This document shows positions 1 through 6,806 of a stretch of 10,261 nt of DNA, piece after piece; position 1 is the first letter of the stretch; the number at the start of each line of letters is the position of its first letter. The position numbers and the translations under genes are program-made. This DNA is from Ignavibacteria bacterium (GTDB lineage Bacteria; Bacteroidota; Ignavibacteria; Tepidaquicellales; Tepidaquicellaceae). The DNA is taken from assembly GCA_018058125.1 (NCBI GenBank), contig JAGPCH010000027.1:1-10261 (forward strand), in the 5' to 3' direction. Under the pieces are notes generated by a model. That model was not told the DNA's origin and made no database searches. It worked only from the letters and a program-made list of their open reading frames with translations.

Positions 1-923
1 GATGACCGCGATCTCGATCTGTAAAAATCCGATCTGTAATTATTCTCCCATAAAGGCAATGAGAATCCGAGATGAATGCCGTTAAAATTCTGATTTGTTA
101 ATCCGAGATAATAATACCCAAGCTCTAACTTGGGAAGACTAAGAGCTTTGCTTAATTCGACCTGACTCTGATAGATCTGTTTTTCCTGAATGATGAACTT
201 CCGGTGCGGGTCAGCATTTTCAATAGTTCGTTCAAGATCTGCAAAGTCGGGAATTACCGGGACAACAGGATAAAGAGTGTCATTGAATACTATTTTATTT
301 CCGCCGTTTAACTCCGTTAACTTTTGATTTAACTCATTTATTTTATTTTCAAGTACCAGTAATTCGGAATTTGAATTAAGCAAATTGATCTTTGCTTTAT
401 TCACATCAAGTATATTCCCTTCGCCTTTATCCATTTTTATCTGAAAAAGATCAAGTAGGGTTTTCATGGATTCTGTCCTGCTTAATAAAAGCTTTTTTTT
501 CTTGTTAAGATAAATGAGCTCTATACATGTAAACTTAGCTTCCAAAAGGATGTCCTGCCGTAAAATATCCTGTTCATAAGCAGTCTGACTGATCTTCAGA
601 TCTGCAACTTTATTTCTCTTGCCGTAAGATGTTGGAAAATCAAAAGACTGTATGACTTTTATTTCCGTCTGATCTCCCTGATTGTCAGCTGCTCCGAAAA
701 GGTTTGTGATCTCTACAAAAGGATCATACAGTGAATTTCCGACTCTCGATTCAAGCTTCTTTGATTGCAGATACTGATTATTTGCAATAATTGCCTTATT
801 GTTTTTTGAAATTTCCCCGAGTGTTCGTTCCAGATTACTCTGAGAGAATGAATCCGAAAATAAAATCACTGTGATAAGAAAGATGAATACAGGAGTAAGC
901 ATGATTACTTTTTTGTAATTCAT
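1..923 (-). CDS. TolC-family outer-membrane efflux channel, partial (C-terminus beyond window)
   Basis: The reading frame is open from ATG at 923 to the left edge, giving about 307 residues with no stop. The product would be the outer-membrane duct of the tripartite pump encoded just upstream. Residues 1-28 look like a signal peptide: a Lys pair, a long hydrophobic stretch (VFIFLITVILF), then a likely cut near SFSQ. Long helical segments follow, such as RQDILLEAKFTCIELIYLN and the stretch around KINLLNSNSELLVLENKI. Near residues 265-290 comes a strand reading ELGYYYLGLTNQNFNGIHLG followed by FSLPLW. This is the typical beta-strand pattern (P.lelGyy...G..iPl) that opens the second half of CzcC/CusC-like proteins. 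The start lies 4 bp after the RND pump stop, so the two are surely co-transcribed. No Shine-Dalgarno is visible, and translational coupling is likely. An in-frame alternative start is Met8 (ATG at 902), but it would shorten the signal peptide. The last ~15 visible residues (YRS repeated, SRSRS) are unlike the usual Ala-rich helix here. Confidence 0.9.
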   Translation of the reverse strand, partial: MNYKKVIMLTPVFIFLITVILFSDSFSQSNLERTLGEISKNNKAIIANNQYLQSKKLESRVGNSLYDPFVEITNLFGAADNQGDQTEIKVIQSFDFPTSYGKRNKVADLKISQTAYEQDILRQDILLEAKFTCIELIYLNKKKKLLLSRTESMKTLLDLFQIKMDKGEGNILDVNKAKINLLNSNSELLVLENKINELNQKLTELNGGNKIVFNDTLYPVVPVIPDFADLERTIENADPHRKFIIQEKQIYQSQVELSKALSLPKLELGYYYLGLTNQNFNGIHLGFSLPLWENNYRSDFYRSRSRS

Positions 924-927
924 AGAA

Positions 928-3900
928 TTATGTTTTATTAAATTTTTCAGTTTTATTGTTGATAAGAAAATAAACTATCGGGATAACGAGTAAATTCAAA
1001 AGTGTAGAGCTGAACAATCCGCCAATAATAACTACAGCCATCGGACTTTGAATTTCATTTCCGGGAAGATCGCCTGCAATTGCAAGGGGAACAAGCGCAA
1101 GCCCCGCAGTAAGAGCTGTCATCAGTATAGGACTTAGCCTGTCTTTAGATCCTTCAATGATCGTCTGATAAATTCCGATCCCCTGTGAACTTAATGCCGA
1201 ATACCTTGAGACAAGCAATATCCCGTTTCGGGTAGCTATTCCAAAAAGCGTTATGAATCCGATTATAGACGGAATGCTGATTATCCCTGATGTAAAATAT
1301 ATGCTTAACACTCCGCCGATCAATGCAAGCGGTAAGTTCAGCAATATGATCGCGGATAATTTCATATCTTTAAATTCCTGATACAGCAAAATGAAAATGA
1401 TCAGAAATGACAATAGTGAAGCTATCATCAGTCTTCTGGAAGCTTCTTCTTCGGCTTCAAACTGTCCTCCGTATTCTATGCTGTATCCTTCAGGTAATTC
1501 GATTGAAGAATTTACAATACTCCGGATCTCATCTACTGCGCTTCTCTGATCCCTTCCGCTTACATTCACGGAGACCACTGTTTTCCGCTGGAGATTTTCA
1601 CGGTTGACTGTGTTTGGTCCGGATGAAGAAACTATATCCGCAACATAACTCAGCGGAATTTTTTCTCCGGTTTGCGTATCGATCATCGCATTTTTTATGT
1701 TCTCTATGTTTCCTCTGTTTTCGGAATTATATCTTAAAACAATATCAAATCTTTTCGAGCCTTCGAATACTTCAGAAACTTTCTCACCTGCAAATCCTAC
1801 ATCTATCATCCTGGTAAACTCACCTATTGTAATGCCATACTTTGCAAGTACTTCCCTTTTTGCTTTAATTTTGATCTGCGGGATCTCTATCTGCGGCTCA
1901 ACTGAAATATCCACAAGCCCCTGAATATTCTCAATCGCTGATTTTACTTTATTAGAAATTGAAAACATTTGGTTCAGATCCTGACCATAGATTTTAATAG
2001 CAATATTGGATCTTGTACCGGAAAGCATATGATCGATCCTGTGTCCGATGGGTTGTCCTATTGTAATATTGGCTCCGGTTACACCGGTTAATTTTTCCCT
2101 GACATCATCCATAAACTCACTTCTGCTTCTTTCACCCAGTTTAAAAGGTGCTTCAACTTCCGAAGTATTGACTCCCAGAGCATGTTCATCCATTTCAGAA
2201 CGGCCTGTTCGTCTGGCGGTAATTGGGATCTCCGGAATTGTAAGAAGTGTTTTCTCTATTTCTGTTCCGATCTTACCGCTTTCTTCAAGCGAAATTCCGG
2301 GAAGACTAACAGCGCTTATTACCAGCGAACCTTCATTGAACTCAGGCAGGAAATTTCTTCCGAGTGTTAAAAGCAAAATCATGCTCACAGCAAACAATCC
2401 TATTGCCGCAGCTAATATTAACTTCTTTGCATTCATTACTTTTTCGAGAATGTACACATACTTTCTCTGCAGATATTTTACCAGTTTGCTTTCGTCCGAA
2501 TGCTTTTCCAGCATATCTTCACTTGTAAGCAGATAGCTGCACAGCACAGGTGTAAGCGTTATAGAAACGATAAGTGACGCAAATAGAGAAACTATAAATG
2601 ATATCCCGAGCGGCGCAAGAAGTCTTCCTTCCATTCCCGATAAAAAGAATAATGGAACGAATGCTACTATGATGATAAGAGTTGCGTTAATGATTGATGT
2701 TCTGATCTCTACTGATGCATTAAAGATCACTTTTAATTTTCCCCTTCTCTCATCAGGCGGCTTTCTTGAATTTTCCTTTAACCGTTTAAAAACATTTTCC
2801 ACGTCTATGATCGCATCATCCACAAGCGCTCCGATCGCAATTGCCATACCGCCAAGACTCATCGTGTTTATTGTCAGACCTAACCATTTCAAAGTAAGGA
2901 TTGCAATTATCAGTGATATCGGAATTGCTATGATAGAAATTACAGTCGCCCGCCAGTTCATTAAAAAAATGAATAAAATTATTATTACAAACAATGATCC
3001 TTCTATCAGGGTCTTATTAATATTGCTGATGGAAGCTTCTATAAAATCCGCCTGTCTGAATATGTTAGTGTTTATTTTTACATCTTCCGGCAAAGATTTT
3101 TTCAGATCAAGAATAGTATTATCAATTTCTTCAGTAAGCTCAATAGTGTTTGTTGACGGCTGTTTCATAACGGTCATGATAATCGCGGGATTACCGTTAA
3201 CGGAGGCATCGCCGATCTTTGTAGCAGAGCCTATCTTAATTTCAGAAACATCTTCGATCTTTATCGGATAATTATCGACTGTCTTTATTACAGATTTTCC
3301 AATTTCAAAAACATCACCTGTTCTGCCAAAACCCGTTATGATATACTCATTTCCGTATTCATTCATAAAACCGCCCGAAGCATTTTCATTAGATTCTTCA
3401 GCAGCCTTCAGCAGTTCACTTATCGACACATTGAAATAGTTCATCTTCTGAGGGGATGCAAGTATCTGATACTGCTTGAATTCTCCGCCGATCACTACTA
3501 CCTGAGAGACTCCTCCTGTTGCAAGAAGTTTTGGTCTGATTGTCCAGTCCGTAATAGTCCTGAGATCTATCGGAGAAGTTATATCCGAGCTGACACTGAT
3601 CAGCATTATCTCTCCCATAATGGATGACTGCGGCGCAAGTGTCGGATCCCCCGTACCTTGCGGTAATTTTTCCCTGACCGATGAGATTTTCTCCGCCACT
3701 ATCTGTCTTGCTATGTAAATGTCCGTACCCCATTCAAACTCAACCCATACTATTGAAATACCCGCTGATGATGATGAACGTACGCGCCTGACATTTGTCG
3801 ATCCGTTGACTGCTGATTCTATCTGAAAGGTGACAAGCTTTTCCACTTCATCCGGCGCCATTCCGTGTGCCTCAGTCAGTACTACAACTGACGGCGCCGT

Positions 3901-4026
3901 CAGATCAGGTAATACATCTACCTCCATATTCGCCGCAATGTAAGTTCCGAATATAAGAAGAAATGAACTTGCTATGACAACTAAGAACCTGTTCTTTAAA
4001 GCAAAATCTATTATTCTGTTTAACAT
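928..4026 (-). CDS. CusA/CzcA-like RND efflux pump, inner-membrane permease
   Basis: This proton-driven RND transporter of 1032 residues has the usual family length (1020-1060). It would export a substrate from the periplasm or inner membrane through the adaptor and channel encoded beside it. TM1 is at about residues 13-33. The first periplasmic loop opens with DVLPDLTAPSVVV. TM2-TM6 lie at about 342-500, and the second half begins near 535 with NFLPEFNEGSLVISAVSLPG, a heavy-metal-efflux type sequence. TM8-TM12 lie at about 865-1022. TM4 carries GALVDDAIIDVENV with D403 and D404, the expected proton-relay acids. TM10 has GIATRNGILLV, so R933 sits where AcrB has Lys940 and CusA has Glu939. By remembered alignment to E. 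coli CusA, the copper-relay positions M573, M623 and M672 correspond to S571, E623 and H666. The substrate may therefore be a divalent metal rather than Cu(I), or even something else. The ATG start at 4026 gives the classic short cytoplasmic N-terminus (MLNRIIDFALKNRF). It sits 24 bp after the adaptor gene, without a Shine-Dalgarno. Confidence 0.96.
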   Translation of the reverse strand: MLNRIIDFALKNRFLVVIASSFLLIFGTYIAANMEVDVLPDLTAPSVVVLTEAHGMAPDEVEKLVTFQIESAVNGSTNVRRVRSSSSAGISIVWVEFEWGTDIYIARQIVAEKISSVREKLPQGTGDPTLAPQSSIMGEIMLISVSSDITSPIDLRTITDWTIRPKLLATGGVSQVVVIGGEFKQYQILASPQKMNYFNVSISELLKAAEESNENASGGFMNEYGNEYIITGFGRTGDVFEIGKSVIKTVDNYPIKIEDVSEIKIGSATKIGDASVNGNPAIIMTVMKQPSTNTIELTEEIDNTILDLKKSLPEDVKINTNIFRQADFIEASISNINKTLIEGSLFVIIILFIFLMNWRATVISIIAIPISLIIAILTLKWLGLTINTMSLGGMAIAIGALVDDAIIDVENVFKRLKENSRKPPDERRGKLKVIFNASVEIRTSIINATLIIIVAFVPLFFLSGMEGRLLAPLGISFIVSLFASLIVSITLTPVLCSYLLTSEDMLEKHSDESKLVKYLQRKYVYILEKVMNAKKLILAAAIGLFAVSMILLLTLGRNFLPEFNEGSLVISAVSLPGISLEESGKIGTEIEKTLLTIPEIPITARRTGRSEMDEHALGVNTSEVEAPFKLGERSRSEFMDDVREKLTGVTGANITIGQPIGHRIDHMLSGTRSNIAIKIYGQDLNQMFSISNKVKSAIENIQGLVDISVEPQIEIPQIKIKAKREVLAKYGITIGEFTRMIDVGFAGEKVSEVFEGSKRFDIVLRYNSENRGNIENIKNAMIDTQTGEKIPLSYVADIVSSSGPNTVNRENLQRKTVVSVNVSGRDQRSAVDEIRSIVNSSIELPEGYSIEYGGQFEAEEEASRRLMIASLLSFLIIFILLYQEFKDMKLSAIILLNLPLALIGGVLSIYFTSGIISIPSIIGFITLFGIATRNGILLVSRYSALSSQGIGIYQTIIEGSKDRLSPILMTALTAGLALVPLAIAGDLPGNEIQSPMAVVIIGGLFSSTLLNLLVIPIVYFLINNKTEKFNKT

Positions 4027-4050
4027 TCTGTTTACGCTTTTATAAAATTA

Positions 4051-5553
4051 TTAATGCTCATGACCATGATCGGGAATAGTACCTGACATTGTTGCAAGCT
4101 TGATATTATAAGCTCCTTTGGTCACAACTCTCTCACCGCTTTCTATTCCCGATAATACTTCAACATTCCTTCCGTCTCCAGCGCCTATCTTAACTTCCCT
4201 TTTCTGAAAACTCTCGCCACCGGTCTGAACATACACATAAAACATTCCCTGCTCTTCTATCAAAGAAGACACAGGCACGACAAGAGCTTCCCTGATCACA
4301 TCTGAAAAAAGATAAACCTGTACAAATGAACCGGATAACAAATTTCCGTTATTCTCAATTTCAAAATTAACCGGAACATAAAAATTATTATTACCCGTTG
4401 TCCTTCCGTAAGAAACCAGTGTTCCGTTCAGATCAGAAGTGTTATAAACTTTATTGTCATATTCTGTTTTGAAGTTAGCCGTTCTGACCGAACCTAATCT
4501 AGAGTAATACTCCTGCGAGACCTCAGCAGTGAGCAGCAGCTTCCGGTTTTTGGTAACGCTTCCCAACGGCTGTCCGGCTGAAACAAACTGTCCTTCGTTT
4601 ACAAAAAGTCTGTTTACATATCCGCTTATCGGACTGTAAACATTTTCTCCGTCACCGGAATAATTTTCCGAAATGTTATTGTAAATAATTTCCGCATTCT
4701 GAAGTGCATTCTCTCTTTCAAGAAATTCTTTTTGAGAAATGATCTTATCCTTTACAAGCTCTTTACCTCTTTCGTAGTCTGCCAATGCTTTGTCATACAT
4801 AAGTTGAATTTCAGCAAACCTCACATCAATGTTTTTTTCGATCACGTCACTTCCTTTTATGCTGAATAGTAATTCGCCCGATCCGACCATCGCGCCGATA
4901 GTTGCATTACCTCTGCTCATGCTGACTATTCCCTGGGATTTTGAAACGATCATAGATTCATCACCAGGAGAGGCGCTCAACTGTCCCGAAGCTTTGATCA
5001 CTTCATTAAACGGCTTCCGGATCACTTCCTCATTTGCAAAATCAATTTTCCATGCCTGCTCTTTCAGATAAGTTAAATCCTCTTCTACTGATCCTTCTTT
5101 CTGATCAAAGAAAGCCGAGCCTTCGTCTTCATAAACCGTTATGTCATCTATGATAATCTGATCAAAGGAATTTTCTGAAGTAATATCAAATATCAACTGA
5201 CCTTTTCCCTGCATTTGCGGAGTTAATGACAACCTGAATATTCCCGGTGATGAAGGAGCTGAGGATGTTTCACTGATCTCATTATCACCGACTTTCAACT
5301 TAACTGTGACAGTGCCTTCAGTAAATGCTTTAAATGTTTCTCCGAGATGAGTGAAGTGCGCGGCAAATTTTGTTTCTGTTCCTGTGATCAGTGGTTTGAA
5401 ATCTACAAACAACTCGGTTTTATCTGAATAAATTGTATACACCAATGGTTCAAGCTCACTGCTGCTTTCAGTAATTTCTTCGGTATCCTCTTTGCCGCAA
5501 CCTATAAACAGCAAACTGAGAATTACAATAAATATTGATGTTAAATTTTTCAT
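4051..5553 (-). CDS. RND periplasmic adaptor (membrane fusion protein), CusB-like lipoprotein
   Basis: This 500-residue protein would bridge the RND pump and the TolC-like channel. Residues 1-19 form a lipoprotein signal ending LLFIGC, with Cys19 as the lipidated residue, so it is probably anchored in a membrane. Residues ~35-145 are a beta-rich N-terminal domain (from LFVDFKPLITGTETKFAAHF to IIIDDITVYEDEG) not found in minimal adaptors. The linker EEDLTYLKEQAWKIDFA (158-173) is typical of CusB-type adaptors. The barrel-sandwich (lipoyl-like) domain is split into about 185-235 and 303-335 (VYSPISGYVNRLFVNEGQFV). A short alpha-hairpin (240-295) lies between the halves. The beta-barrel and membrane-proximal domains follow, with ALVVPVSSLIEEQGMFYVYV at 423-442 and ESGERVVTKGAYNIK near 471-485. 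The C-terminus, IPDHGHEH, has three His in the last five residues and could bind metal. Upstream, 66 AT-rich bases separate it from the lipoprotein gene. No Shine-Dalgarno is seen before ATG 5553. Confidence 0.95.
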   Translation of the reverse strand: MKNLTSIFIVILSLLFIGCGKEDTEEITESSSELEPLVYTIYSDKTELFVDFKPLITGTETKFAAHFTHLGETFKAFTEGTVTVKLKVGDNEISETSSAPSSPGIFRLSLTPQMQGKGQLIFDITSENSFDQIIIDDITVYEDEGSAFFDQKEGSVEEDLTYLKEQAWKIDFANEEVIRKPFNEVIKASGQLSASPGDESMIVSKSQGIVSMSRGNATIGAMVGSGELLFSIKGSDVIEKNIDVRFAEIQLMYDKALADYERGKELVKDKIISQKEFLERENALQNAEIIYNNISENYSGDGENVYSPISGYVNRLFVNEGQFVSAGQPLGSVTKNRKLLLTAEVSQEYYSRLGSVRTANFKTEYDNKVYNTSDLNGTLVSYGRTTGNNNFYVPVNFEIENNGNLLSGSFVQVYLFSDVIREALVVPVSSLIEEQGMFYVYVQTGGESFQKREVKIGAGDGRNVEVLSGIESGERVVTKGAYNIKLATMSGTIPDHGHEH

Positions 5554-5619
5554 ATTATTATTTTTACAAATTGAGTTTCTTAAATCATTAATGTTTTTAA
5601 ATATATTTTAAATAGGAGT

Positions 5620-6102
5620 TCAGTTACGTAATTCACTTTTTAATTCATTAAGTGTCTTTGTGAATCTGGCATACTCATCTTTCAGTTCGGTAAATTGGTT
5701 AGCATGCTGATACTTATCCATATTCATACCGGTCTTTCTGAGCTCATTAGTTTTTGTTTTCAAAGTCTCAAGAGCTGTTCCCGTAATTTCCGGTGACATA
5801 TCCGGCAGAGTTTTCAGAAGTCCTAAGATTTCAGCAACCGGCTCCTCAAGGTGTCCGGGATTTCCGCCGTTAATGCTTTTTCCCATCGAACTGTTTATCT
5901 GATCGATCTTCATCCATGCTTTTCCTGACTCAGATGTTGGAGTTTTGTTTTGAGTCGGTGTGGTTTCTTTTTTCTGTGTTTCGGTTTTATAATCTGATTT
6001 TTCTTGTGCAGTTTTATTTTCAGTTTCCTTTTCCCCGCATCCTGAGAAAACGAAAAGAATTAATAAACACGACGCAATATAATTTGCAAATGATATTTTC
6101 AT
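5620..6102 (-). CDS. Small exported lipoprotein of unknown function in the efflux block
   Basis: I do not recognise a named family for this 160-residue protein. Residues 1-22 are a lipoprotein signal peptide with a hydrophobic core (CLLILFVF) and lipobox FSGC, giving lipidated Cys22. Residues 23-60 are a low-complexity hydrophilic linker rich in Lys, Glu and Thr (KETTPTQNKTPTSES). Residues 61-160 look like a compact all-helical domain. It starts AWMKIDQINSSMGKS and has LPDMSPE around 99-105, GMNMDKYQHANQF at 125-137 and an amphipathic final helix ending LNELKSELRN. It has five Met (64, 73, 102, 126, 128) and two His (84, 133) but no Cys after the lipid anchor. A Met/His metal-binding role would fit its place before a metal pump, but this is only inference. 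The overall plan, anchor plus flexible linker plus four-helix-like domain, would let it sample the periplasm. The gap to the adaptor is 66 bp and to the upstream gene 110 bp. The ATG at 6102 is preceded by TTTTTAAAA with no Shine-Dalgarno. The stop is TGA. Confidence 0.85.
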   Translation of the reverse strand: MKISFANYIASCLLILFVFSGCGEKETENKTAQEKSDYKTETQKKETTPTQNKTPTSESGKAWMKIDQINSSMGKSINGGNPGHLEEPVAEILGLLKTLPDMSPEITGTALETLKTKTNELRKTGMNMDKYQHANQFTELKDEYARFTKTLNELKSELRN

Positions 6103-6212
6103 TTTTAAAAATTTAAATTTATGATAAGGATTAGTATTCTAAAGAAACAAATTTTCGTTAGAAACTATGATTATTACTTACTGAAATGTAAAATTGAATT
6201 TGTGATGTAATG

Positions 6213-6611
6213 TTAAGAAAGAGGAGGAGCTCTTAAGCCTTTGTAGCTGAAGAGAATTCTGTTGGAGTTTATTTCGGAATTTTCATTTGTAATAAAGAAA
6301 CAGGGAGAAGGATTGTTTGAATTCAGATTATCCTGAAGAAGAATTTCTGATTGAATTTTACTGGGAAAGACTTTGATAAGAGAACTAATCCCTCTCAGTG
6401 TAAACACTTCTTTGTTAGCTGTATGATTATAATTTTTATATAAATCATGCAGGCTATGATCATTATTTGGGCAATGATCGTGATCAGAAAATATTTTGTA
6501 AACATTTATACAATGATCTGATTCATGATGATCGTGATGAATTATCCCATGACTGAGTATCAGAGAGTATGAAAAGAATAACGCAAATATGATTAGTTTT
6601 TTTGTGATCAT
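6213..6611 (-). CDS. Small His-rich exported protein, first gene of the metal-efflux block
   Basis: This 132-residue protein is probably periplasmic. The N-terminus MITKKLIIFALFFSYSLIL is a signal sequence. The region just after it is very rich in His: HGIIHHDHHESDHC at 21-34, DHDHC at 43-47 and DHSLH at 51-55. In all there are eleven His within residues 21-63, plus Cys34, Cys47 and Cys104. That composition suggests binding of divalent transition metals or copper. Residues 64-132 have no His, and the protein ends YKGLRAPPLS. Short exported His/Cys-bearing proteins with an R-A/G-P-P ending near metal-efflux genes are familiar to me from other bacteria (some DUF2946 proteins have a similar plan). 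I cannot assign a family by eye. It opens the minus-strand block, with a plausible promoter about 35 bp upstream, so it may act as a metal chaperone, buffer or sensor. The ATG at 6611 follows a run of A residues and has no Shine-Dalgarno. The 110-bp gap to the next gene leaves room for an internal promoter, but none is clear. Confidence 0.75.
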   Translation of the reverse strand: MITKKLIIFALFFSYSLILSHGIIHHDHHESDHCINVYKIFSDHDHCPNNDHSLHDLYKNYNHTANKEVFTLRGISSLIKVFPSKIQSEILLQDNLNSNNPSPCFFITNENSEINSNRILFSYKGLRAPPLS

Positions 6612-6644
6612 TTTTTTTAGGAATTAAATTTACTTTTCTTAATA

Positions 6645-6677
6645 CAAAATGTAAAGGTATTTATAGTATAAGTTCAA
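6645..6677 (-). promoter_or_regulatory. Possible promoter for the metal-efflux block
   Basis: On the minus strand TTGAAC (6677-6672) is followed after 18 bases by TACATTTTG (6653-6645). This resembles both a sigma-70 pair (TTGAAC/TACATT, four of six bases each) and the Bacteroidota pattern TTG ... TAnnTTTG with one extra T. The downstream box ends 33 bases before the ATG at 6611. The inverted-repeat arm CTTATACTAT lies between the two boxes and contains TATACT, which could itself be an alternative -10. This is a match by eye only, in AT-rich sequence where chance matches are common. Confidence 0.3.
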
Positions 6678-6782
6678 TTTTTAAAAACACGGCGGAGGAA
6701 GCTTAAATCAAAATTCCCGGATCAATTCCGCTGAAGCTCACAAAAATCCAATCCGTTCAGACTAACATTTTTCTTATACTAT
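6663..6782. repeat. Perfect 10-bp inverted repeat spanning the divergent promoter region
   Basis: ATAGTATAAG at 6663-6672 is the exact reverse complement of CTTATACTAT at 6773-6782, and the arms are 100 bases apart. Each divergent transcription unit therefore has CTTATACTAT upstream, reading toward its own first gene: about 52 bases before ATG 6611 and 24 bases before TTG 6807. The motif contains TATACT, close to a -10 hexamer. The repeat may simply reflect two similar promoters, or it may be paired binding sites for one regulator. The surrounding 195 bases (6612-6806) hold no gene. They include a GC-richer patch (about 6689-6735) with GCGGA and TCCGC five-base complements, too weak to call a structured RNA. 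Confidence 0.35.
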
Positions 6783-6806
6783 TTTTAGTTTGCTTAAAAA
6801 TAAATT

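Noticed and set aside
2048..2536. 162-residue plus-strand open frame inside the RND pump gene
   Set aside because: It is antisense to a clearly coding pump region. Its Ser/Ile/Leu-rich translation reads like an antisense shadow and has no recognisable motif.
2669..3271. 200-residue plus-strand open frame inside the RND pump gene
   Set aside because: It lies opposite TM helices of the pump, and its hydrophobic look is explained by antisense reading of membrane segments.
3416..3733. 105-residue minus-strand open frame, same strand as the pump but another frame
   Set aside because: It is fully inside the pump gene, whose frame matches the RND family without interruption. There is no start context or motif.
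6103..6212. Terminator or second promoter between the His-rich gene and the lipoprotein gene
   Set aside because: The 110 bases are AT-rich with scattered weak -10-like words, but there is no convincing box pair and no hairpin with a T-run.
6689..6735. Possible hairpin or riboswitch in the GC-richer patch of the divergent region
   Set aside because: Only five-base complements (GCGGA/TCCGC) and a repeated GAAGCT are visible, with no stable extended stem and no known riboswitch consensus.
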